Below, in pieces: positions 37,258 through 45,552 of a DNA stretch of 64,000 nt. Source of the stretch: Myxococcales bacterium (GTDB taxonomy: Bacteria > Myxococcota_A > Polyangia > Polyangiales > Polyangiaceae). The stretch is taken from NCBI GenBank assembly GCA_016703425.1, contig JADJCA010000013.1, forward strand, positions 186,001 through 250,000, read 5' to 3'. Position 1 is the first letter of the stretch, and every line of letters starts with the position of its first letter. Position numbers and translations under genes: made by a program. Below the pieces are notes generated by a model. It was not told where the DNA came from and did not search any database. It was given only the letters and a program-made list of their open reading frames with translations.

Positions 37258-37965
37258 TCAAAACTGCCCCCGCAGGACCTTCGCGCACTCGACCGATCGC
37301 ACCGCCTCGTGTTTGAAAAACACAAAGACCTTCTCCCACGCTTGAGCCTTGAGCCTCGTCGCCCACGCGACGAGCTCCGCTTCCGTGTAGTCCTCGCGCC
37401 TAAGGCGCAGGTACCCGAAGGGCGCCGTCGCGATGAAGGGCGCGTTCAGCTCGTCGTCGGCCTTCGCGTCCTCGGTCTCCGCCAGACAAAGCGCTACACC
37501 GCGCGCGCGAAGGCGCTCGATCACGTCGTCCTCGAGCCAAGACGGGTGCCGCGGCTCGAGGGCGACGCGGACGTCGCTAGGCACGTGCTCCAAGAAGGCG
37601 TCGAGTCGCTCCAAGTCCTTCTTCATGTTCGGCGGCAGCTGAAACAAGAGCGCGCCGAGATGGGAGCCGAGCGTGCGGGCGCTGTCGATGAACGCATCGA
37701 CGACGTCGAGCGGCTTGAGACGCCCGATGTGGGTAATCTTGCTGGGCGCCTTGAGCACGAACGAGAAGTCGCGACCGGCCACTTGCTCGGCCCACCCTGC
37801 CAGAAGCTTCTTCGTGGGGAACCGGTAGAACGAGCCGTTGATCTCGACGCACGGCAGCTCCGACGCGTAGTGCGCGAGGAAGCGATCGGCCGGCATCTTG
37901 GGCGGATAAAACGCCGGTTGCCACTCCTTGTACGAGAAGCCGCTCGTGCCAACGAAGAGTTCCAT
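37258..37965 (-). CDS. DUF72-family protein
   Basis: 235-aa TIM-barrel-like protein of the DUF72 (YecE) family, whose biochemical role is unsettled. It begins LFVGTSGFSYKEWQPAFYPP and has VEINGSFYRFP, FSFVLKAPSKITH, LLFQLPP and ALEPRHPSW in the expected order. C-terminal residues YLRLRREDYTEAEL and KVFVFFKHEA complete the family pattern. Length matches. ATG 37965 is preceded by GGAGGA 5 nt upstream. It may be the first gene of a pair with the downstream hypothetical. Confidence 0.9.
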   Translation of the reverse strand: MELFVGTSGFSYKEWQPAFYPPKMPADRFLAHYASELPCVEINGSFYRFPTKKLLAGWAEQVAGRDFSFVLKAPSKITHIGRLKPLDVVDAFIDSARTLGSHLGALLFQLPPNMKKDLERLDAFLEHVPSDVRVALEPRHPSWLEDDVIERLRARGVALCLAETEDAKADDELNAPFIATAPFGYLRLRREDYTEAELVAWATRLKAQAWEKVFVFFKHEAVRSVECAKVLRGQF

Positions 37966-38076
37966 CGCGTCCTCCGCCCCTCTCCTGCCAACGTGGGTGG
38001 CCGCTCTTTGGGACGCAGGTCCGCTCGCGCAGCCGCTGGGCGACGCCGAGCATACCCTCATCGGCGGGGGCGCCGC

Positions 38077-38415
38077 CTATTCGAGGGTGAACTTCTTCCC
38101 GAGGACCACGGGGCTCCCTTCGAAGGGGCTCACCTTGATCTTGCGGTACGCCTTCTCGATGCACTTGGACGACTTCGACCCCGCGAACGGCGCCTTGTCG
38201 ACGACGACGTCTGTGATCAGGCCCTTCGGCGTGATGGTGAGAAGGACATGCCCCTCACCGCTCGGGCCACCCTTCACCTTGCAGGCCTTGAGGTCGACGG
38301 CCGACAAGGCCTCGTTGACCGCCTTTTTGTCGAGGGTGGATGGCACCTCCGCGCCTCCGCTTGCAGCGGAAGATGCCACCACCATCACGAGCGCCAAGGT
38401 CAGCGAATTCTTCAT
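38077..38415 (-). CDS. Secreted AgmX/PglI C-terminal-like domain protein
   Basis: 112-aa exported protein with a signal peptide (MKNSLTLALVMVVASSAASG). The mature part is a single small domain: LSAVDLKACKVKGGPSGEGH, then ITPKGLITDVVVDKAPFAG, CIEKAYRKIKVSPFEGSPV. This matches the repeated C-terminal module found in myxobacterial AgmX/PglI-like and many TonB-like proteins, where it is usually attached to a larger partner. Here it stands alone with a pair of Cys that could form a disulfide. ATG 38415 has GGGAGGAG upstream. Role unknown. Confidence 0.72.
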   Translation of the reverse strand: MKNSLTLALVMVVASSAASGGAEVPSTLDKKAVNEALSAVDLKACKVKGGPSGEGHVLLTITPKGLITDVVVDKAPFAGSKSSKCIEKAYRKIKVSPFEGSPVVLGKKFTLE

Positions 38416-38604
38416 CGTGGACTCCTCCCTTTCGCCACCGACCGATGCACGGAGCGCCGTCGCGCTCTCTCGGCAGCACTCACGTGAATGAGGAGCGCGC
38501 GCCCGACGCGCCACGCTCCATGGATGCCTCAAGATCCAAGAGAGGTGCCAGATGCCCACGCGTCGGGGCGCGCCTGTTTCGGCGCGCTTCAACTCGGATC
38601 GAAA

Positions 38605-38642
38605 CACGGACGTGAGCGATAGCCGATCCATCGACGTCCGTG
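38605..38642 (-). terminator. Possible terminator after folA
   Basis: CACGGACGT and ACGTCCGTG form a 9-bp stem (38605-38613 / 38634-38642) starting 20 bp downstream of the folA stop on the minus strand. Only three Ts follow, so it is a weak candidate. Confidence 0.4.
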
Positions 38643-38662
38643 TGGGAGACACACGCGCCTCG

Positions 38663-39199
38663 CTACTCGCCCTCCTGGCCGCGCTTCTGTTCGCCGTGCG
38701 GATCGGCCGTTTGCCGGCGCACCAAGGTCACGAACGAGACACCAGGCGTTTCGCCGGCCCTTCGCTCGACCTCCTGCCACTCGGCCGCGGCGAAGGGCGG
38801 CATGATCGCGTCGCCTTCCACGTCGAGATCGACCTCCGTCAGAAAGATCGTATCGGCCTGTGACAGCGCCTCGAGATAGACAGCGACGCCACCAATGACC
38901 CGTGGCGACGGATCGGTCTGGCGCGCCAGCGCGATGGCGTCATCGACGCTCTTGGCGACCTCGCAGCCGGGGATGACGTAGCCCGGTCGCCGACTGATCA
39001 CGATGTTGCGGCGACCGGGCAGCGGCTTGCCGACCGACTCGTAGGTCTTGCGACCCATCAGAATCGCGTGCCCCATGGTGAGGCGCCGAAAGTGCTTCAG
39101 ATCCTCAGGCAAGTGCCAAGGCAGGCCGCCTTCTTTGCCAATGACTCCGTTGGTCGCGCGCGCCAAGACGAGCGCGAGTCGCGGCACGGGCACCGTCAC
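38663..39199 (-). CDS. folA: Dihydrofolate reductase
   Basis: 178-aa NADPH-dependent DHFR that regenerates tetrahydrofolate used up by thymidylate synthase. The family order is clear: LARATNGVIGKEGGLPWHLPEDLKHFRRLT with the catalytic acid in PEDL, MGRKTYESVG, NIVISRRPGY and VIGGVAVY. GTG 39199 overlaps the thyA stop in the corrected frame (GTGA). The C-terminus has a charged extension (DPHGEQKRGQEGE). Third gene of a translationally coupled bolA-thyA-folA operon. Confidence 0.92.
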   Translation of the reverse strand: MTVPVPRLALVLARATNGVIGKEGGLPWHLPEDLKHFRRLTMGHAILMGRKTYESVGKPLPGRRNIVISRRPGYVIPGCEVAKSVDDAIALARQTDPSPRVIGGVAVYLEALSQADTIFLTEVDLDVEGDAIMPPFAAAEWQEVERRAGETPGVSFVTLVRRQTADPHGEQKRGQEGE

Positions 39200-40070
39200 A
39201 CGCTCACCGGCGCTTTGATGGCGGGGTGTGGATCGTAGCCTTCGAGCGTGAAGTCCTCGAACTGGAACGCGAAGAGGTCGCGCACGTCGGGGTTCAGCTT
39301 CATGACGGGAAGCGAACGGGGGCGCGCTCGAGCTGGAGCCGCGCCTGATCAAAGTGATTCTTGTAGAGGTGTACGTCGCCGAACGCGTGAACGAACTCGA
39401 GCGGCACGAGACCCGCCACCTGCGCCACCATCATCGTGAGCAGGGCGTAGCTCGCGATGTTGAACGGCACGCCGAGGAACACGTCGGCGCTTCGCTGGTA
39501 GAGCTGGCAGGAGAGGCCACCCCGGTCTTCGCCCGACGCATCGCGGAACCGTGTGACGTAGAACTGAAACAGCGTGTGGCACGGAGGAAGCGCAACTTGG
39601 TCCGCCTCGCGCGGATTCCAGCCCGTCACGATGAGCCGACGACTGTTGGGATTCCTCCGAATCTCCTCGACGAGCCATCGCAGCTGGTCGATGCCGTCCT
39701 TCTCGTAGGTTCCGTCGGCGCGCCGCGTGGCGCCAAAGTTCCGCCACTGGTGGCCATAGACTGGCCCCAAGTCACCGGGCTCGCGCCCGAAGCGTGACGT
39801 TTGCTCCGGCGTGGCCCATTCGTCCCAGATGGTGACGCCTTTGTCGCGGAGGGCCTTTGCGCTCGTGTTCCCGCTCACGAACCACAAGAGCTCGTGCACG
39901 ATGGACCGAAGGTGCACCTTCTTGGTGGTGAGGAGCGGAAAGCCGCCGCGAAGGTCGAAGCGCAGCTGGTGACCAAAGATCGAACGGGTGCCGGTCCCCG
40001 TCCGGTCGTCGCGATCGCTCCCCTTGTCGAGGATCAGACGCAAGAGATCGAGGTACGACTGCTCGCTCAC
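39196..40070 (-). CDS. thyA: Thymidylate synthase, frameshifted near C-terminus
   Basis: dUMP methylase making dTMP and dihydrofolate. The frame from GTG 40070 carries RTGTGTRSIFGHQLRFDL, the catalytic Cys motif LPPCHTLFQFYV and QRSADVFLGVPFNIASYAL, but stops at 39300 after APVRFPS. The next frame continues perfectly (VMKLNPDVRDLF, FEDFTLEGYDPHPAIKAP) to TGA at 39196. One base is missing in the G5 run at 39318-39322 (C on the coding strand); adding it gives LERAPRSLPVMKLNPDV and 291 aa. The enzyme would lose its C-terminal closing segment if the indel were real. The start overlaps the bolA stop (GTGA) and the corrected stop overlaps folA. Confidence 0.9.
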
Positions 40071-40393
40071 GACGCGCCACCTTCGGCCTTCGAGCCACCG
40101 AGGCATGGCGGCGACGTGCCGGCATCATTGTCTTTGGCCCATTCCTCGGCGGTCTTTGTGACGAGCGCCAGCGCATGCACCCCACGTTTCAGCTCCTCGC
40201 CGAGGGTGTCGTAGACGAGCCTGTGGCGCTCGACGCGCGATCGCCCCGCGAAGGCTCCGCTCACGAGGACGACGCGAAAGTGCGTCTCCGAACCTCGCGG
40301 GACCGAGTGATTGCCGCTCTCGTTTTCGACGAGCAAGTAGCTGGGGGCGAAGCGCTCGCGCAACTTCTCCTCGATGACGCTGGCCGTGCTCAT
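40067..40393 (-). CDS. bolA: BolA-family protein
   Basis: 108-aa BolA/IbaG-like protein that typically partners monothiol glutaredoxins in Fe-S or stress regulation. The core VENESGNHSVPRGSETHFRV, then GAFAGRSRVERHRLVYDTL, holds the invariant histidine of RHRLVY. The C-terminal 20 residues after EEWAKD are a low-complexity addition. It heads the operon: its stop overlaps thyA. A TATAAG lies 9 nt upstream of the ATG, with no clear -35. Confidence 0.9.
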   Translation of the reverse strand: MSTASVIEEKLRERFAPSYLLVENESGNHSVPRGSETHFRVVLVSGAFAGRSRVERHRLVYDTLGEELKRGVHALALVTKTAEEWAKDNDAGTSPPCLGGSKAEGGAS

Positions 40394-40485
40394 GCACCCC
40401 GACTTATAGCGCCGACCGCGCGGTTCGGGCAGGGGCGTCGTCTGGGCGCGTCCTCGTTTCGAGCGCCTTCAGCGTGTGACTGCAC

Positions 40486-41961
40486 TCAGTGCGAGGCCAA
40501 CAGCACGTAGGTGACGTACCCGGCGACGGCGGCGAAAACGAGAACCGGGACCCAGAGCAGCTTCTTGACCAGCTCCGGCAGAGGCGACGCGAGCGCGCGC
40601 TGTTTCGTTCGCGTCGGCGGCGAAGCCGGGGTCGCCAGTAGCGGCGCGTCGCGTCCCTCCGGGTCGAAACGCTGGCTGAGCGGCGCCTCCGTGGCGGAAG
40701 ACGCGGGCGAGAGCACCGCGGGATCGGCGCGCTCGTTGACCGGGCGGACGGAGCGCGGTCCCCGCACCGAGCCCCCCCGCACCGAGACAGGGATGCCCGG
40801 CCCTTGCGGCGCGCGGGCTCGCGGTTCGGGACTCATCGGTGACGGCGGATACGACGGCCTCGGCCGTATCGAGGCCGAAGAAACCGCGCTGGCGTGCGTC
40901 GGCGTCGGCATCCCCATCTTCGCCGGTCCCGTGTTGCGCGGATCGTAGTGAAGCGTGACCGTGTCGCGAACGTCCGAGTCGTCGAAGAGGACGGGCGCCG
41001 GCACGGCCACCGTCGTCTCCGACGGGTGCTCCATCGTCGTCTCTTGAGCGAGCCGAATGCGATAGTCGCGCTCCTCCTCCGCGTCGGCTTCGGCGTTTCG
41101 CTCCAAGAACCGACCGAGGAGCTCGACGACCTCCGACATGGCGGGGAAGCGGCCTTTCGGATCCTTGGACAATGCACGCATGACGACGTCGGCGACGCGC
41201 TGTGGAACCTGCGGCGCGACCTCACGAATGGACTTCGGCGTGCCTTTCAGGATGGCGAAGGGCACGGGCAAGTGGCTCTCTGCCGTCGTCGTGATGGGAT
41301 GCGTCCCGCCGGTGAGCAGCTCGTAGGCGACCGTCGTCCACGCGTATTGATCGGAGTGCAGGTCGAGCTTGTCGCCGAGCACTTGCTCCGGCGCCATGTA
41401 CAGCGGCGTTCCAACAACGATGCCCGTGTGCGTCACGACCGTGAGATCGATCGACGCGCGGGGGTCGGCGATGGGCTTCGCCACGCCGAAGTCGAAGAGC
41501 TTCACCCAACCGTCGTCGCAGACCATCACGTTTTCGGGCTTCACGTCCCTGTGCGCGATTCCTTCGCGGTGCGCCGCCGCGAGGCCCCGGGCCATGCCCC
41601 AGAGCCACTCGACGCGCTGATCCATGGGGATGCGCTTGTCACCGATGAACTGGCCGAGCGCGCGACCGCGAGCGAGCTCCATGGCGATGTACGGCGTGCC
41701 GTCGATCTCACCGGAGTCGAGAACAGCGACCGCGTTGGGGTGCCGAAGGCTCGCCGCCGCGCGCCCTTCGCGGACGAGACGACGAGCCGCTTCAATGCCT
41801 TGGTTGCCGTCGGGATCGAGCGCGAGGTCGGGATTGACGACCTTGAGCGCCACGCGGCGCTCCCGCTCGACGTCGGTCGCCTCGTACACGATCCCCATCC
41901 CGCCCTCTCCCAGCACGGACTCGATGCGGTAGTGCCCGAACCTGTGCCCCGGTCTGAGCAT
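40486..41961 (-). CDS. Eukaryotic-type Ser/Thr protein kinase with C-terminal TM
   Basis: 491-aa active-looking kinase. GEGGMG (18-23), VALK with Lys40, HRDVKPEN (137-144) and DFG (157-159) are intact, as is GTPLYMAPEQ. The kinase ends near residue 290. A long Pro/Ser/Arg-rich linker with several TVT/ETT sites follows, and a single membrane segment (LLWVPVLVFAAVAGYVTYVLL) closes the protein, so it is tail-anchored. This is the common myxobacterial STPK layout but without an extracellular sensor. It lies 9 bp downstream of the E1 beta gene; functional link unproven. Confidence 0.93.
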   Translation of the reverse strand: MLRPGHRFGHYRIESVLGEGGMGIVYEATDVERERRVALKVVNPDLALDPDGNQGIEAARRLVREGRAAASLRHPNAVAVLDSGEIDGTPYIAMELARGRALGQFIGDKRIPMDQRVEWLWGMARGLAAAHREGIAHRDVKPENVMVCDDGWVKLFDFGVAKPIADPRASIDLTVVTHTGIVVGTPLYMAPEQVLGDKLDLHSDQYAWTTVAYELLTGGTHPITTTAESHLPVPFAILKGTPKSIREVAPQVPQRVADVVMRALSKDPKGRFPAMSEVVELLGRFLERNAEADAEEERDYRIRLAQETTMEHPSETTVAVPAPVLFDDSDVRDTVTLHYDPRNTGPAKMGMPTPTHASAVSSASIRPRPSYPPSPMSPEPRARAPQGPGIPVSVRGGSVRGPRSVRPVNERADPAVLSPASSATEAPLSQRFDPEGRDAPLLATPASPPTRTKQRALASPLPELVKKLLWVPVLVFAAVAGYVTYVLLASH

Positions 41962-41970
41962 CGCGATGGC

Positions 41971-43032
41971 TTAAGGCTCGTGCCTCGCGAGCTCGCGCAT
42001 CCTCTGGGCGATCTCGGCCTCTTGCGGCACGGAGGCCATCTCGAGGTTGTCGGCCAGCCCGACACCGGGGACGTTCGCGCCGGCGACGAGGCGCGGCGGC
42101 GCGTGAAGATCGTAGAACAGCTCTTCGACGGTGCGGCGCACGAGGTGCTCGCCGAAGTTGGTGATCTCCGTGTCCTCGTTCACGAAGAGCACGCGGTTCG
42201 TCTTCTTGACGCTCCGCTTGATGAGCTCCCAGTCGTAGGGCCAGAGTGAGCGGAGATCGATGACCTCGACGGACACGCCTTCCGCCGCGAGCGTTAGCGC
42301 AGCCTTGTGGCAGATGGGCACCATGCGGCCGTAGGTGACGCACGTGACATGCTCGCCGGCGCGCAAAACCTTGCCCTCGCCGATGGGAATGAAGAGGTCT
42401 TCGACCTTTGGCCACTCGGGCTGCCACTTCGAGCGATCGCCGAGCGGCGCGTCGATCATTCGGCTCAAAACCTTGTCGTCACCGGGTTCGCCGGGCACCT
42501 GCTCGTCGGGGCCGCCGCGAACCCGCATCAAGGCCTTGGGCACCATGAACATGACGGGGTTCGGGTCGGCGATGGCTGACAGCAAGAGGCCGTAGGCGTC
42601 ACGCGGCGTGGAAGGCATGACGATCTTCCACCCCGGGATGTGCGTCGCCATCGCGTCGAACGAATGCGAGTGATAAACGCTGCCGCGAATCCCAGAGCCG
42701 ACGGGCGTCATGAGCACCATCGGCAAGTTCCAGCTGCCGTTGGAACACCAGTACGTGTTCCCGGCGAGCTTCAAGAGATCGATGGTGTTGTAGATGTAGT
42801 CGCAGAACTGGATCTCGGCGACGGGCCGCTGCCCTGCCATCGCGAGCCCCATCGCGAAGCCCACGATGCCGCGCTCGTCGAGCGGCGTGTTCCACGCGGT
42901 CTTGAGGCCCTGCGTCGCGGTGAAGACGCCGCCAAGCGGCGGCCCTACGTCCTCACCGAAGATGTCTGTTACGCCGTGGCGTTCCTCGCCGGCGTGAAGC
43001 GCGAGACGAATCGCTTGCACCATCGTCGACAT
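41971..43032 (-). CDS. 2-oxoacid dehydrogenase E1 component, beta subunit
   Basis: 353-aa thiamine-diphosphate-dependent E1 beta of a pyruvate, branched-chain or acetoin dehydrogenase complex. FGEDVG near the N-terminus, GFAMGLAMAGQRPVAEIQFCDY and the HSHSFDAMATHIPGWKIVMP block are typical, as is VEVIDLRSLWPYD. ATG 43032 lies one base past the E1 alpha stop, so the two are made together. The complex needs E2 and Lpd; lpdA is at 59.8 kb, and no E2 is seen in the window. Substrate choice cannot be fixed from sequence alone. Confidence 0.92.
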   Translation of the reverse strand: MSTMVQAIRLALHAGEERHGVTDIFGEDVGPPLGGVFTATQGLKTAWNTPLDERGIVGFAMGLAMAGQRPVAEIQFCDYIYNTIDLLKLAGNTYWCSNGSWNLPMVLMTPVGSGIRGSVYHSHSFDAMATHIPGWKIVMPSTPRDAYGLLLSAIADPNPVMFMVPKALMRVRGGPDEQVPGEPGDDKVLSRMIDAPLGDRSKWQPEWPKVEDLFIPIGEGKVLRAGEHVTCVTYGRMVPICHKAALTLAAEGVSVEVIDLRSLWPYDWELIKRSVKKTNRVLFVNEDTEITNFGEHLVRRTVEELFYDLHAPPRLVAGANVPGVGLADNLEMASVPQEAEIAQRMRELARHEP

Positions 43033-43033
43033 G

Positions 43034-44137
43034 TCAGCTGCTCTTTCCCGTGTTGCCCGCGCCCGTGTTGCCCGCGCCCGTGTTGCTCGAGCCTGCGCTC
43101 GGCGCTCGGTAGGGCACCGGCTGGCGCCCCACCACGTCCCGCTCCGCAAAGACGTGATCGTAGATGGTCTTGCCCTCGGGCTGCGGCTCCTCACGAACGC
43201 GCTTGGAACCCTCGAGGAACTCCTGCGTCACCTTGGCGCGCAGGTCGTCGGCCTGGGCGCGCGTCAGAAGTCCGAGCTGCGACAAGCGGGCTTCGAACCG
43301 CGCGAGACAATCGGCCTCGACCTCGACGAAGTTCGCGCCGGACGCCGATGAGTGCCCGTAGAGGCGGGACACTTGTGCCTCCATGAGGAGGGGCTTGCGC
43401 TCGCTCCGAACGTACTCCATGGCATCTTTCAGCGCCGCGTAGGCGACCTCCGGGTCGTTGCCGTCGACGACCATGGTCTTCATGCCGAAGGCCTTGCCGC
43501 GGTCCGCGATGGTCCGATCGCCGTGTTGCGTCGACGCGTGCGTGGAGATGCCCCACTGGTTGTTGGTGACGATCATGAGGAGCGGCACCTCGGCGCCGGG
43601 CCGGGTGCTCCACACGAGGCACGTGGCGAAGTCGCCTTCAGCGGTGCCCGCGTCGCCGCCTTGCACGATGGTGATGCCCCGGCCCCCGTGGCGCTTTTGG
43701 GCCATGGCGCTCCCCGGCGCCATCGAGAACTGAACCTCGATGGGCGACGTAATGGGCACCACGTTCCAGTCACGCACGGAGGCGTGCCCGGCGAAGTTGC
43801 GCCCGCCCGAGTAAGGGTCGGTCGCCGTGTTCTTCATTTGGCGAAGGGCGTCGATGGGATCGGCGCCCATGGCCAGCAGCGTCCCGCTCGAACGGTAGTG
43901 AAGGTGCAGGAAGTCGAAGTCGAGGCCGCGACCCTTGTGCACGAGAAGTCCGAGGGGAATGTTGAAGGCCTCCTCGCCGGGCCCGCCGATCCAGAAGTAG
44001 CCGTCGCCCTGCTTCTGCATCTTGATGAGCCGCTCTTCGAGCAGCCGCGTGCGAAGCATGAGGTCATGCATTTTGAGCAGAAGCTCGGGGGCGAGCCGCG
44101 AGGCTTTGCCCATTTCGTGCGCCGTCGTGGTGCTCAC
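43034..44137 (-). CDS. 2-oxoacid dehydrogenase E1 component, alpha subunit
   Basis: 367-aa TPP-binding E1 alpha. The TPP motif begins GGDAGTAEGD and ends TNNQWGIS. The phospho-loop-like SRLYGHSSASGAN follows. The C-terminus holds three copies of NTGAG/NTGKS, coded by a 15-bp tandem repeat. GTG 44137 has AGGAG 9 nt upstream and is favoured over ATG 44113. It is the first gene of the E1 alpha-beta pair and is followed by a Ser/Thr kinase. A second, more distant E1 alpha is at 61.3-62.5 kb. Confidence 0.92.
   Translation of the reverse strand: MSTTTAHEMGKASRLAPELLLKMHDLMLRTRLLEERLIKMQKQGDGYFWIGGPGEEAFNIPLGLLVHKGRGLDFDFLHLHYRSSGTLLAMGADPIDALRQMKNTATDPYSGGRNFAGHASVRDWNVVPITSPIEVQFSMAPGSAMAQKRHGGRGITIVQGGDAGTAEGDFATCLVWSTRPGAEVPLLMIVTNNQWGISTHASTQHGDRTIADRGKAFGMKTMVVDGNDPEVAYAALKDAMEYVRSERKPLLMEAQVSRLYGHSSASGANFVEVEADCLARFEARLSQLGLLTRAQADDLRAKVTQEFLEGSKRVREEPQPEGKTIYDHVFAERDVVGRQPVPYRAPSAGSSNTGAGNTGAGNTGKSS
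43047..43090. repeat. 15-bp tandem repeat at the E1 alpha C-terminus
   Basis: About three copies of CCCGTGTTGCCCGCG (43047, 43062, 43077) encode the NTGAG repeats at the end of E1 alpha, just upstream of the E1 beta start. Copy number may vary between strains. Confidence 0.85.
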
Positions 44138-44169
44138 GTGTGATTGCTCCTAAGGGGATCGCGGGTCCG

Positions 44170-44955
44170 TTACGGAACGACTCGGACGGAGCCAGGCATC
44201 GCGCTCCCATGAATGGCGCAGTTGTAGTCGAAGGTTCCGACCGCGGGGAACGTGACCTCCAACTCGCCGATGTCGCCGCCGTCCGAGGCGACGCTCGTGA
44301 CCGCGGGGATCGGACTCCCGATGGAGCCACCGTTTTGCAGCGGATGGCTGGCGAAGGAGCCGCTCCAACGCACGATGGTGCCGACCTTCACCTTCACGCA
44401 CTTCGGCGAGTAGTCCGCAGGCGAGGCGCCTGTCGGGAACGTGACCGTCACGAGGGCCTGCGCCGTCTGATCGTTCGCGTCGAACTCCACGTCGGTGCAG
44501 TTCGCGGAGAGGCCGCCATCGGGGCCGCTGTCAGGGCTGGCGTCGGAGCCCGCGTCGACCTCCGCATCGGGGCCGGCATCTGCCTCTGCATCGGCCGCGT
44601 CGGCCCCGGCATCGACCGCGGCGTCGACGCCCGAATCGACGGCGCTGTCAGCCTTCGCGTCGGAGACCGTTGCCCCGTCGGTGGCGTCGGTGCCCGCGTC
44701 GGCGGCGTCGGTGCCCCCCTCGCTGGCATCGCCCGCATCGCCGGCATCCGAGAGCGTCGCGTCGGAACCCGCGTCGACGTTGCCGCCGCCTTCGCTCGTC
44801 GACACGTCGGCGCCTGAGTCGGACGTCCCGACATCGGCGGTCGCGTCTTCAGGAACGTCGAGCGGACCGAGCTTGCCGCGATCGAACTCGACAAGGAGGG
44901 AACAGCCGGCGGCTGCGGAGCCTAAAATGAGGACGAGAGCTAGCCTTCTTCGCAC
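44170..44955 (-). CDS. Plastocyanin-like (type-1 copper) lipoprotein
   Basis: 261-aa exported lipoprotein. The signal ends in lipobox AAGC. A 110-residue Asp/Ala/Gly linker (about 35-150) separates it from a C-terminal cupredoxin domain. The domain shows the blue-copper ligand set: His in SGSFASHPLQNG and Cys-His-Met in YNCAIHGSAMPG. It probably carries an electron in the envelope; partner unknown. GTG 44955 has GGGAGG 5 nt upstream. Compare the many other linker-bearing lipoproteins in the window. It is divergent from the gene at 45012. Confidence 0.85.
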   Translation of the reverse strand: MRRRLALVLILGSAAAGCSLLVEFDRGKLGPLDVPEDATADVGTSDSGADVSTSEGGGNVDAGSDATLSDAGDAGDASEGGTDAADAGTDATDGATVSDAKADSAVDSGVDAAVDAGADAADAEADAGPDAEVDAGSDASPDSGPDGGLSANCTDVEFDANDQTAQALVTVTFPTGASPADYSPKCVKVKVGTIVRWSGSFASHPLQNGGSIGSPIPAVTSVASDGGDIGELEVTFPAVGTFDYNCAIHGSAMPGSVRVVP

Positions 44956-45011
44956 GAAACCCTCCCAAACGAGAGGTCGCAGCGTATCATGACGGTGCCT
45001 TCGGCACGACC

Positions 45012-45542
45012 ATGCACCTGCGCCTTTTTGCCACGCTCATTGCCGCGACGGTCTCGCTCACCGGTTGCTCCAAAATCCAGGAGAAGCTCACGGAGAAGGC
45101 GGCCGAAAAGGCGGCCGAGGCCGTGATCAAGTCCCAGACGGGCGAGAACGTCGAGATCAACGCCAAGGACGGAAAGCTCACGGTTCAGGGTAAAGACGGC
45201 GTCGCCACGTTTGGCGCCGGCGCCAAGATCCCCGACGATTTTCCCAAGTCGGCCCCGATCTACCCAGGCGCCAAGGTGCAGGGCGTCATGACCAGCGCCG
45301 GCGCGCAGGGCTCGGGAGCCGTCGTCACCCTCACGACGCCCGACGCGAGCGAGAAGGTCGTGGCCTTTTACAAGGCCGCCGCGAGCAAGGGCAAAAAGGC
45401 GCTCCTCGACATGGCGACCCCCGCGGGCCAAATGATCGCGTGGCAAGCGGCGGACGATGCGCAGATCTCCACCGTCATCACGACCGACCCGGCGGCCGGC
45501 GGGACACAGATCGTCGTCACGGCGGGCGCCAAGAAGCCGTGA
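45012..45542 (+). CDS. Hypothetical lipoprotein, about 176 aa
   Basis: Exported lipoprotein with lipobox SLTGC and a helical Lys/Glu/Ala stretch (KIQEKLTEKAAEKAAEAVIK). The folded part has PDDFPKSAPIYPGAKVQG and ASEKVVAFYKAAASKGKK, a pattern I have seen in uncharacterised proteobacterial lipoproteins but cannot name. It ends 10 bp before the phenylalanine hydroxylase gene, which may be co-transcribed. Function unknown. Confidence 0.75.
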   Translation: MHLRLFATLIAATVSLTGCSKIQEKLTEKAAEKAAEAVIKSQTGENVEINAKDGKLTVQGKDGVATFGAGAKIPDDFPKSAPIYPGAKVQGVMTSAGAQGSGAVVTLTTPDASEKVVAFYKAAASKGKKALLDMATPAGQMIAWQAADDAQISTVITTDPAAGGTQIVVTAGAKKP

Positions 45543-45552
45543 GTCCCGCGGG

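Noticed and set aside
40403..40408. TATAAG as a bolA promoter -10 box
   Set aside because: No -35 element at a workable distance and only 9 nt before the ATG.
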